A stretch of DNA of 6,722 nucleotides from Chloroflexota bacterium. Lineage in GTDB: Bacteria > Chloroflexota > Limnocylindria > Limnocylindrales > CSP1-4. The stretch spans positions 1 through 6,722 of the forward strand of contig JADGQH010000184.1 of the NCBI GenBank assembly GCA_017881985.1, given 5' to 3'. The stretch's first letter is position 1; every line of letters starts with the position of its first letter. This document shows positions 1 through 5,637 of this stretch, in pieces. The notes beneath the pieces were generated by a model. It was not told the DNA's origin and made no database searches. It saw nothing but the letters and a program-made list of their open reading frames with translations. The translations under genes were made by a program, and so were the position numbers.

Positions 1-1783
1 ACGCCCGTTCGACCGCCAGTACCAGATCGTCCGCGCCGACACCGGCGAGGAGCGCTCGGTGCACGGGCGCGGCGCCCTCGAGCTCGACGCGTCGGGGCAT
101 CCGGTCCGCATGTTCGGGACGATCGCCGATGTCACCGAGACCCACCGGGCGCAGCGGGCGCTCGTCGCGTCCGAGCTCCGCTACGCGGCGATCTTCGACG
201 GCGCGATCGAGGCGATCGTCGTGGCCGACCGGGCGTCGGAGCGGTTCCGCTGGGTCAACCCCGCCGCATGTGCCCTGCTGGGCTACGCACCCGACGAGCT
301 GCTCGAGCTGACGATCACGGACGTCCATCCTCCAGCGGACCTGCCCAGGGTGCGCGAGCAGCTGGAGGCCGTGGCAGACGGCCGACTCCCCATGGCACGG
401 TCGGTCCCCTACCGGCGCAAGGACGGCGGCCTGGTCCTCGTCGACGTGCGAGCCTCCTGGGCCGAGGTCGACGGACTGGCTTCGATGATCGGCTTCCTCA
501 GCGACGTCACCGAGATTCGCCGCCTCGAGTCGGGCCTCGCCCGCGAGTTCAGCGAGCGAGCCGATGTGGCGGCGGCCCTGAGCCGGCTCCAGCCCGCCGC
601 GACCGCGGAGGCGACGGCCGCCGAGATCTGTGACGAGCTCTTCGGCCTGCCCGGCATCGACGTCGCGTCGATCATCAACTTCGTCGGCCCGGAGCTGGCG
701 ACGCCGCTCGCCCTTCGTGGGCCCGACGGCCTGCCGGCGACCAGCGGCAGGCGGTTGCCGGCCGCGCGCGCCGCGTACCTGTACGAGCGCGCGGCCCAGG
801 GATCCTGGGCGGAGCAGTTCGCGGCGCGGCCGGAGGATGGGCTATACGGCCAGCTCACCGCGCAGACGGGCCTGCGCGCAATGGCCTATGCGCCCATTCG
901 CAACGGTGAGGGCCTGCTCGGCCTCATCGCCGCCGGGACATGCGACGAGGAGTACGCTCGACATCTCGTGGATCGCCTGCCCGCCGTCGGCGAGTTCGCG
1001 GCGACCGCCGGCGCGCTGCTCAGTCGCGCCCTCGAGTCCGGACACCGCGACGAGCTGCTCCGGGGACGCGTCCGACGTGCGCTGGCACGGGGCGGACTGA
1101 GCCCCGTGTTCCAGCCGATCGTCGAGCTCGGATCTGGCGTGCGCGTGGGATACGAGGCGCTTACGCGGTTTGCCGACGGCACCCCGCCCGACCGGATGAT
1201 CGCAGACGCCCACTCGGTCGGGCTCGGCGTCGAGCTGGAGGTCGCCTGCATCGCGGCCGCGCTCGACGCTTCGGAAGCCCTGGCGCCCGGCCCCTGGCTG
1301 AGCCTGAACGCGTCGCCGGACGCGATCATCCACTCGCGCCGTCTTGCCCGGCTCCTGGCGGGTCGCTCGAGGCGGATCGTGCTCGAGGTCACCGAGCACA
1401 TCGAGATCGACAACTACCCGGCGGTCGGCCGCGCGGCCGCGCGATTCGGCCCAACCGTCAGCCTTGCCGTCGACGACGCCGGGGCCGGGTTCGCGAGCCT
1501 GCGCCACGTCGTGGAGCTGCGGCCGCGCTTCCTCAAGATCGACATCAGCCTCGTTCGGCACGTCGATCGCGACGTGACCCGCCAGGCGATGATCGCGGGC
1601 CTGCGCCACTTCGCGGGCCGCGCCGGCTGCGAGGTCATCGCGGAGGGGATCGAGCAGCGAGTCGAGCTGGAGATGCTGCGCGAGCTCGGCGTCACGCTCG
1701 GACAGGGCTACCTGCTGGGCCGGCCGAGCGCGGTGGGGGCGACCCTGGCGGCCTCCGCACCCCTGGGGGTGCTCGCCGGCTGA
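1..1783 (+). CDS. PAS-PAS-GAF-EAL sensor protein, predicted c-di-GMP phosphodiesterase (5' partial)
   Basis: Predicted cytoplasmic signalling enzyme that hydrolyses cyclic di-GMP in response to a PAS/GAF-sensed cue. The frame is open to the left edge (first whole codon at position 2), and the residues before the GTG at 59 read as the end of a PAS fold (YQIVRADTGEERSV), so that GTG is not the true start. Numbering from it: end of PAS 1 at 1-27 (closing in GTIADVTE), PAS 2 at about 38-155, GAF-like domain at about 175-326, EAL domain at about 334-565. EAL residues seen: E366 (EALTR), N417 (LNASP), E443 (EVTE), D472/D473 (VDDAGAG), K493 (KID), E529 and E532 (AEGIE), Q549 (GQGY). These match the metal- and substrate-binding set known for active EAL enzymes, so activity is inferred. 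No GGDEF domain lies between GAF and EAL. The stop is followed by a 100-bp intergenic region with a possible hairpin. Upstream domains are unknown. Confidence 0.93.
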   Translation, partial: RPFDRQYQIVRADTGEERSVHGRGALELDASGHPVRMFGTIADVTETHRAQRALVASELRYAAIFDGAIEAIVVADRASERFRWVNPAACALLGYAPDELLELTITDVHPPADLPRVREQLEAVADGRLPMARSVPYRRKDGGLVLVDVRASWAEVDGLASMIGFLSDVTEIRRLESGLAREFSERADVAAALSRLQPAATAEATAAEICDELFGLPGIDVASIINFVGPELATPLALRGPDGLPATSGRRLPAARAAYLYERAAQGSWAEQFAARPEDGLYGQLTAQTGLRAMAYAPIRNGEGLLGLIAAGTCDEEYARHLVDRLPAVGEFAATAGALLSRALESGHRDELLRGRVRRALARGGLSPVFQPIVELGSGVRVGYEALTRFADGTPPDRMIADAHSVGLGVELEVACIAAALDASEALAPGPWLSLNASPDAIIHSRRLARLLAGRSRRIVLEVTEHIEIDNYPAVGRAAARFGPTVSLAVDDAGAGFASLRHVVELRPRFLKIDISLVRHVDRDVTRQAMIAGLRHFAGRAGCEVIAEGIEQRVELEMLRELGVTLGQGYLLGRPSAVGATLAASAPLGVLAG

Positions 1784-1795
1784 GCCCGGGCTTCA

Positions 1796-1843
1796 CTGCG
1801 CCGGGACTCGGCGTCGGCGCAACCCCGAAATCGCCCGGCGCAG
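1796..1843. repeat. Perfect 10-bp inverted repeat between the EAL and SPFH genes (terminator or operator)
   Basis: CTGCGCCGGG at 1796-1805 is exactly repeated in inverse as CCCGGCGCAG at 1834-1843, with a 28-base loop. It lies just after the EAL stop codon and its right arm ends six bases before the TAGGAT box at 1850. It could terminate the upstream transcript (no T-run follows) or be a regulator site in the -35/-10 spacer of the next gene. The pairing is visible; the role is inference. Confidence 0.45.
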
Positions 1844-1849
1844 CGGCGC

Positions 1850-1855
1850 TAGGAT
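1850..1855 (+). promoter_or_regulatory. Putative -10 box TAGGAT of the SPFH gene
   Basis: TAGGAT fits the TAnnnT pattern of housekeeping-sigma -10 boxes in high-GC bacteria. A start about seven bases downstream would give a 5' leader of roughly 20 bases, holding the Shine-Dalgarno at 1871. No TTGACA-like -35 box is recognisable at 16-18 bp spacing, so the call rests on the -10 and its resemblance to the boxes at 2992 and 5017. Confidence 0.4.
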
Positions 1856-1870
1856 GGACCATCGACCCTG

Positions 1871-1875
1871 AGGAG
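1871..1875 (+). promoter_or_regulatory. Ribosome binding site AGGAG deciding the SPFH start
   Basis: AGGAG lies 8 bases before GTG 1884 and 11 bases before ATG 1887. The spacing slightly favours GTG, but the two adjacent starts differ by a single residue. Confidence 0.6.
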
Positions 1876-1883
1876 ACCCCGCC

Positions 1884-2912
1884 GTGATGCTCAACCTGTT
1901 CGTGATCCTGTTCGGCGTCCTGATCCTGCTGCTCAGCGTCGGGCTGGGGATCGTGATGCCGATCAGCCGCACCGCGGCGGCGGTCAGTCGAGGACGGGAC
2001 GACCGCGCCGTGCCGCGGAGTCACCTGGTCCGCGGCGTCGTCGGCTCGATCCTCGGCTTTGCCGTCCTCGTGATCGGGATCTCGGGCCCGTTCGTCGAGG
2101 TCCCGGCCGGCAACGTCGGCGTCGCTACCAACTTCGGCCAGGTCCAGGTCGGCACGCTCCAGCCGGGCCTCCACGTGATCATGCCGATCGTCCAGCAGGT
2201 GGTGAACGTGGATACGCGGGTGCAGCCGCACCAGTTCCAGGAGATCGATGCCGCCTCGAAGGAGCTCCAGACGGTCAAGCTCACCGGCACGATGAACTAC
2301 CACATCGACGGCCAGTTCGCCTCTGACCTCTACCAGCGCGTCGGCACGGATTTCGCGGCCAAGATCATCGACCCGGCCTTCAACGACTTCATCAAGACCG
2401 TCGTGCCCGACTACTCGGTCAACGACATCCTCGCCAAGCGCGACGAGATCCGGTCGCTCGCCAAGACGCAGCTCGCCGCCAACCTGTCCCAGTACCACAT
2501 CGTCGTCGACGACATCTACATCGCGAACATCGCCTTCTCGGACGCCTTCCAGGGGGCCATCGAGGACAAGCAGGTGGCGCAGCAGCAGGTCCAGACCGAG
2601 CAGCAGATCCTCGCCCAGAAGCAGATCCAGGCCCAGCAGGCGGTGGCCGCCGCCCAGGGCCAGGCGGATGCGAACGTGACCCTGGCCAAGGGCCAGGCGC
2701 AGGCGACGATCCAGCTCGCCAACGGCCAGGCGCAGGCCAACGCCACCCTCAACGCCTCCCTGAGCGACAAGATCCTCCAGTACCAGTACATCCAGAAGCT
2801 GAGCGACAAGATCTCGGTCATGCTCCTGCCGTCGGGCAACGGCACGATCTTCGATCTCAAGTCGCTGCTGGGCCAGACGGCGCCCAGCCCGTCTCCCTCC
2901 GCGGCTCCGTAG
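1884..2912 (+). CDS. SPFH/Band 7 (prohibitin-like) membrane protein with hendecad-repeat coiled coil
   Basis: Prohibitin/stomatin-type scaffold expected to oligomerise at the inner membrane; members of the superfamily organise membrane microdomains or regulate membrane proteases, but the client here is unknown. The 342-residue product has a hydrophobic segment at 4-26, a basic linker (about 34-50), a second hydrophobic segment at about 51-69, and an SPFH domain at about 70-225 starting with VEVPAGNVGVATNFG and including LQPGLHVIMP. A Gln/Ala-rich coiled coil follows (about 226-295), then VMLLPSGNG, which is typical of prohibitin-like C-termini, and a low-complexity PSPSPSAAP tail. Residues 259-291 are three 11-residue repeats beginning GQA. 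Two membrane segments before the SPFH domain, rather than one, is notable. No NfeD or HflC partner is adjacent. The gene appears monocistronic, with its own -10 box and Shine-Dalgarno. Start is GTG 1884 or ATG 1887. Confidence 0.9.
   Translation: MMLNLFVILFGVLILLLSVGLGIVMPISRTAAAVSRGRDDRAVPRSHLVRGVVGSILGFAVLVIGISGPFVEVPAGNVGVATNFGQVQVGTLQPGLHVIMPIVQQVVNVDTRVQPHQFQEIDAASKELQTVKLTGTMNYHIDGQFASDLYQRVGTDFAAKIIDPAFNDFIKTVVPDYSVNDILAKRDEIRSLAKTQLAANLSQYHIVVDDIYIANIAFSDAFQGAIEDKQVAQQQVQTEQQILAQKQIQAQQAVAAAQGQADANVTLAKGQAQATIQLANGQAQANATLNASLSDKILQYQYIQKLSDKISVMLLPSGNGTIFDLKSLLGQTAPSPSPSAAP
2658..2756 (+). repeat. Three 33-bp in-frame tandem repeats (11-residue hendecads) in the SPFH gene
   Basis: Units start at 2658, 2691 and 2724, exactly 33 bases apart. 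They encode GQADANVTLAK, GQAQATIQLAN and GQAQANATLNA. The 14-mer GGCCAGGCGCAGGC is identical at 2691 and 2724. An 11-residue period is the hendecad spacing of right-handed or straight coiled coils. Confidence 0.75.
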
Positions 2913-2991
2913 GTTCCCCCCTGCGTTGGGCATCCCGCTTCCCCCGGTCGGGGCTTCTCCGGCGACGGCATCCGTGAGGAAGTGCGCGGGG

Positions 2992-2997
2992 TAGGCT
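2992..2997 (+). promoter_or_regulatory. Putative -10 box TAGGCT giving a leaderless transcript of the 3004 gene
   Basis: TAGGCT ends six bases before the ATG at 3004, so transcription would be expected to begin at or next to that ATG. No Shine-Dalgarno lies at normal distance; the nearest purine run (GAGGAAG, about 2976-2982) is over 20 bases away. This fits leaderless expression, known to be common with TAnnnT boxes in actinobacteria and some other phyla. No clear -35 box. Confidence 0.5.
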
Positions 2998-3003
2998 TCC
3001 GCG

Positions 3004-3945
3004 ATGCGACCGTTCACGTTTCTTGCCGCGTTCCAGGCCGTCATGGACGGTGCCACCCTGGCCGCAGAGGCCCGGCGCGCGGAGGCGATGGGCTTCACCG
3101 CCCTCGTCGTCCCTGACCACCTGATCGAGCAGCTCTCGCCGATTCCCGCCCTCGCCACCATCGCGGCCGCAACGGAGCGCCTGCGGATCGCGGCGTTCGT
3201 GCACAACAACGACCTGCGACACCCGGCCGTGCTCGCGCAGGACCTCGCCAGCCTGGACGTGCTCAGCGGCGGCCGGCTGGACGTGGCGATCGGGGCCGGC
3301 TGGAACCGGCCCGAATACGACGCGATCGGGCTGCCGTTCGATCCGACGCCGGTCCGCCAGGCGCGCCTGGAGGAGGCCGTCGCCGTCCTGAAGGGCTGCT
3401 TCGGCGACGGTCCCTTCTCGTTCGCCGGCGAGCACTACACGATTCGGGACCTGGACGGCCAGCCGAAACCGGTCCAGCGGCCGTGTCCGCCCTTCCTGAT
3501 CGGCGGCGGCGGGCGACGGACGCTCGCGCTGGCTGGCCGCGAGGCGGAGATCGTGGGACTGGCGCCACGCATCCTGTCCGGCCAGCGCCCAGACCCGAGC
3601 TCGCTGACCCTGGCCGCGACGGCCGAGAAGATCGGATGGGTGCGGGAGGCCGCCGGCGACCGCTTCGACGACCTGGTCTTCAACATCTACCCGTCCGGCT
3701 GGCCGATCACCGTCACGGCGGACCCGCGTGGCGAGGCCGCCCGGGTCGTGGAGCACCTGCGCGGCCGGACCGCGATCGACCTGACCGTCGATGATGTCCT
3801 GGACGCGCCGCACGTCTTCGTGGGCACGATCGACGGGCTCGTGGAGAAGTTCCGTATGCTCCGCGAACGCTTGGGCATCTCGTCGTTCATGGTCGGCGAC
3901 ATCGACGAGCTGGCCCCGGTCGTGGAGCGGCTTGCCGGAACCTGA
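3004..3945 (+). CDS. LLM-class flavin/F420-dependent oxidoreductase, MSMEG_2516-like family
   Basis: Predicted cytosolic luciferase-like (TIM-barrel) oxidoreductase, probably using reduced F420; the substrate is unknown. The 313-residue length is normal. Family features seen: N-terminal strand with RRAEAMGFTALVVPDHL (25-40); the signature LRHPAVLAQ, LDVLSGGRLDVAIGAGWNRPEY (71-105); DGPFSFAGEHYTI (135-147); PKPVQRPCPPFLIGGGGRR (154-172); and SFMVGDIDELAPVVERLAG at the C-terminus. Together these resemble the TIGR03621 group (recalled from memory, not searched). The ATG at 3004 is the first residue of the conserved fold and sits directly downstream of a TAGGCT box without a Shine-Dalgarno, suggesting leaderless translation. 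It converges on a second, different F420-type enzyme at 4023-4952. FMN use instead of F420 cannot be excluded, but this subfamily is predicted F420-dependent. Confidence 0.9.
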   Translation: MRPFTFLAAFQAVMDGATLAAEARRAEAMGFTALVVPDHLIEQLSPIPALATIAAATERLRIAAFVHNNDLRHPAVLAQDLASLDVLSGGRLDVAIGAGWNRPEYDAIGLPFDPTPVRQARLEEAVAVLKGCFGDGPFSFAGEHYTIRDLDGQPKPVQRPCPPFLIGGGGRRTLALAGREAEIVGLAPRILSGQRPDPSSLTLAATAEKIGWVREAAGDRFDDLVFNIYPSGWPITVTADPRGEAARVVEHLRGRTAIDLTVDDVLDAPHVFVGTIDGLVEKFRMLRERLGISSFMVGDIDELAPVVERLAGT

Positions 3946-3955
3946 CGGTGGGTCG

Positions 3956-4003
3956 GCGCGTGGCGGGCGTGCCCGCCCGAGCGCGTCGGGCGTGGCCTCC
4001 CGA
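3956..4003. terminator. Overlapping GC hairpins between convergent oxidoreductase genes (putative bidirectional terminator)
   Basis: Three mutually exclusive stems overlap: GGCGGG 3962-3967 with CCCGCC 3972-3977 (4-base loop); CGCCCGA 3974-3980 with TCGGGCG 3986-3992 (5-base loop); TCGGG 3986-3990 with CCCGA 3999-4003. They sit in the 77-bp gap between two converging stop codons, where a two-way terminator is expected. There is no T-run on either strand, so it would be a U-poor terminator of the kind proposed in high-GC bacteria, or act with Rho. Confidence 0.5.
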
Positions 4004-4022
4004 GCCTGCTTGCCGTTCCGAC

Positions 4023-4952
4023 CTAGCGTCCAGTTTCGAGCAGCGCGGCGCCGATCTCCGCGAGGGCGCCGAGGGCAGGGTCCGACGATGAATCGGACCG
4101 CAGCTGGAGACATACGTTGTCCGCCCCGGCGTCGAGGTGGGCCCGGACCCGCCCGACGATCGCGTCGACGTCGCCACAGACGATGACCGCGTCGATCAGC
4201 CGGTCGCTCCCGGTCCCGGCAAGGTCCTCGTCGCCCCAGCCGAGGCGCCGCAGGTTGTTCGCGTAGTTGGGAAGGGCCAGGTAGTTCTTCGCGAAGGCGC
4301 GGGCGATCCGGCGCCCGTCGGCGGGATCCGTGGTGAGCACGGCCGTCTGCTCCACGACCAGGCACGGCTCCGGGCCGAGATGCCGGCGGGCAAAGGCCGC
4401 GTGCTCGACCGGGACGAAGTAGGGGTGCGCGCCATCGGCGCGCTCGGCGGCGAGCTCGAGCATGCGCGGCCCGAGCGCCGCGAGCACGACCGGGACGGGC
4501 GGCTGGGGCTCCGGCGCGCCGTACGTGGCGGCGGCCATCGCGTCCAGGTAGGCGCGCATCGTCTCGAGCGGCGGCCCGTACGTCCCGCCGCGGGTCGCGA
4601 CCGAGGGCGCGTGGCTGACGCCGAGGCCGAGGATGAATCGGCCGGGATACGCCTCGCCGAGCGTCCTCGCCCCGTTGGCCATCGCCATCGGGTCACGTGC
4701 GTGGACGCTGGCGATGCCCGAGGCGACGGCGATCCGCTGCGTCGCCGACAGCAGGATCGCGGCGTGGCTGAAGACCTCCTTGTTGCCGAGCGTCTCGGGG
4801 ATCCAGACGGCGGGATAGCCGATCGCCTCGAGCCCACGGGCGGCCGCACCCGCGTCGCTCGCTCCCAGCCGCTGCAGCGCCCAGCTCCAGACCCCCGCCG
4901 GACCGAGCATCGTCGCGAGGCGACGTCCCCCGTATCCACCGATTCCACTCAT
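4023..4952 (-). CDS. LLM-class F420-dependent oxidoreductase, MSMEG_4141-like family
   Basis: Second luciferase-like TIM-barrel oxidoreductase, predicted to use F420; the substrate is unknown. The 309-residue product starts MSGIGGYGG and enters the fold at LGPAGVWSWALQ (16-27). Diagnostic segments seen: GYPAVWIPETLGNKE (45-59), ASGIASVHARDPMAMANGA (77-95), YPGRFILGLGVSHAP (102-116), VVLAALGPRMLELAAERADGAHPYF (155-179) and LPNYANNLRRLGW (227-239), matching the TIGR03620 group as I remember it. A longer frame opens at 5093, but I chose ATG 4952. It has GGAGGAGG nine bases upstream, the extra 47 residues are Arg/Gly-rich and unlike the family, and the putative -10 box at 5017-5012 would place the transcript start downstream of 5093. 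It faces the 3004-3945 gene tail to tail, and both share TAGGCTTCC at the promoter. Confidence 0.9.
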   Translation of the reverse strand: MSGIGGYGGRRLATMLGPAGVWSWALQRLGASDAGAAARGLEAIGYPAVWIPETLGNKEVFSHAAILLSATQRIAVASGIASVHARDPMAMANGARTLGEAYPGRFILGLGVSHAPSVATRGGTYGPPLETMRAYLDAMAAATYGAPEPQPPVPVVLAALGPRMLELAAERADGAHPYFVPVEHAAFARRHLGPEPCLVVEQTAVLTTDPADGRRIARAFAKNYLALPNYANNLRRLGWGDEDLAGTGSDRLIDAVIVCGDVDAIVGRVRAHLDAGADNVCLQLRSDSSSDPALGALAEIGAALLETGR

Positions 4953-4961
4953 CGATGCGCG

Positions 4962-4969
4962 CCTCCTCC
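4962..4969 (-). promoter_or_regulatory. Strong ribosome binding site GGAGGAGG fixing the start at 4952
   Basis: Read on the minus strand, GGAGGAGG is followed by nine bases and then ATG 4952. It is the best Shine-Dalgarno in the window and rules against the upstream start at 5093 and the internal ATG at 4910, which has no such sequence. Confidence 0.8.
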
Positions 4970-5011
4970 AGGCAATCCGGGCTCCGCAGCGGCCCGTCTT
5001 TCGATCCTGGA

Positions 5012-5017
5012 AGCCTA
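5012..5017 (-). promoter_or_regulatory. Putative -10 box TAGGCT of the minus-strand oxidoreductase gene
   Basis: On the minus strand, TAGGCT runs from 5017 to 5012 and is followed by TCC, giving the same nine bases as at 2992-3000 on the plus strand. The predicted transcript start is near 5005, leaving a leader of about 50 bases that contains the Shine-Dalgarno at 4962-4969. No recognisable -35 box. Confidence 0.45.
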
Positions 5018-5110
5018 GCGACCCGCCGGGCGACGTGCCGGACATGATTCCCGACAGGGAACCGAACCGGGCGCGGGCGCGTCTGGCGTCCATCCAGCTC
5101 CAACCGCACC

Positions 5111-5116
5111 GAGGAA
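5111..5116 (+). promoter_or_regulatory. Ribosome binding site GAGGAA of the secreted Ig-like protein
   Basis: GAGGAA lies six bases before ATG 5123 (eight from the GAGG core). This is the only start in the frame that puts a hydrophobic signal sequence at the N-terminus. No TAnnnT -10 box is visible in the plus direction between 5018 and 5110. Confidence 0.6.
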
Positions 5117-5122
5117 CGCACC

Positions 5123-5626
5123 ATGTCCCGCCGCGTCCCGTTCGCGCTCCTGGTCCTCGCGACCCTGCTCGTCCTCCCCACGACCGTTGCCGCCGCGGGA
5201 CCCGAGCTCCAGGCCACCGTCGTTCCCGGCCGGGAGATCGACGTCGCCGGCTCCGGCTTCCCGGCCTCGAGCGACGTCACGCTGGTCATCCAGCGGAGCA
5301 GCCACCCGGACGAGACACGAACGCTCGTGGCCGATGCAGCCGGCTCCTTCACCACGACCATCGATGCCGGTCCCGGTCTCGGCGGCGCCTACACGCTCGT
5401 GGCCACCGCGGGACAGCTCACCGCGACCACCCAGGTCGTCGCCGTCGAGACGGCGGGCGGAGCCGGTGGCGGCATCCAGAGTCCGCCCCCGACCGATACT
5501 GCGCCGCAGCGGGATCCCGTCCGCAATCCGGCCGGCACTCCGTTTCCGGCGATCCTCGTCATCGTGCTCGCCGGCGCCCTCGGCGCGGGATTGTCGATGC
5601 GCCGCGCACGGCAGACCGCTCGGTAG
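5123..5626 (+). CDS. Secreted Ig-like domain protein with C-terminal membrane anchor (hypothetical)
   Basis: Function unknown; predicted to be an extracytoplasmic surface protein fixed to the membrane. The 167 residues comprise a signal peptide (1-25: MSRR, hydrophobic core, then TVAAAG with likely cleavage after the AAA), one beta-sandwich domain (about 28-108), a Gly/Pro/Thr-rich linker (110-138), a transmembrane helix (about 141-158) and the basic tail MRRARQTAR. The beta domain has the pattern of bacterial Ig-like repeats: DVAGSGFPASSDVTLVI near the start, LVADAAGSFTTTID in the middle and YTLVATAG near the end. The signal-domain-linker-helix-Arg layout resembles sortase substrates, but there is no LPxTG; NPAGTPFP precedes the helix. 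It is divergently arranged from the oxidoreductase at 4952 and converges on greA, with a hairpin between. It may be an adhesin-like or envelope structural protein; no enzymatic motif is present. Confidence 0.75.
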   Translation: MSRRVPFALLVLATLLVLPTTVAAAGPELQATVVPGREIDVAGSGFPASSDVTLVIQRSSHPDETRTLVADAAGSFTTTIDAGPGLGGAYTLVATAGQLTATTQVVAVETAGGAGGGIQSPPPTDTAPQRDPVRNPAGTPFPAILVIVLAGALGAGLSMRRARQTAR

Positions 5627-5637
5627 CTCGCGTTCCC

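Noticed and set aside
940..1887. Plus-strand open frame of 315 residues inside the EAL gene
   Set aside because: Out-of-frame Arg/Ala/Pro-rich shadow of a gene whose catalytic motifs are intact in the other frame.
2942..2953. CCCC-GGTC-GGGG hairpin after the SPFH gene as a terminator
   Set aside because: Only four base pairs and no T-run; too weak to call.
1692..3209. Minus-strand open frame of 505 residues across the SPFH gene
   Set aside because: It is antisense to a well-supported SPFH gene; its Leu/Gly/Asp-rich middle is the mirror of the Gln/Ala codons, no domain is recognisable, and it spans two intergenic regions. High GC removes stops.
2857..4365. Minus-strand open frame of 502 residues across the first oxidoreductase
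   Set aside because: Arg/Gly/Asp-rich with no recognisable motif; overlaps both oxidoreductase genes and the hairpin gap. A shadow frame in GC-rich DNA.
4137..5018. Plus-strand open frame of 293 residues opposite the second oxidoreductase
   Set aside because: Antisense shadow with no recognisable domain; the minus-strand frame carries the family signatures.
4953..5093. 47-residue N-terminal extension of the minus-strand oxidoreductase
   Set aside because: The extension is not family-like, lies partly upstream of the putative promoter, and a strong Shine-Dalgarno precedes ATG 4952.
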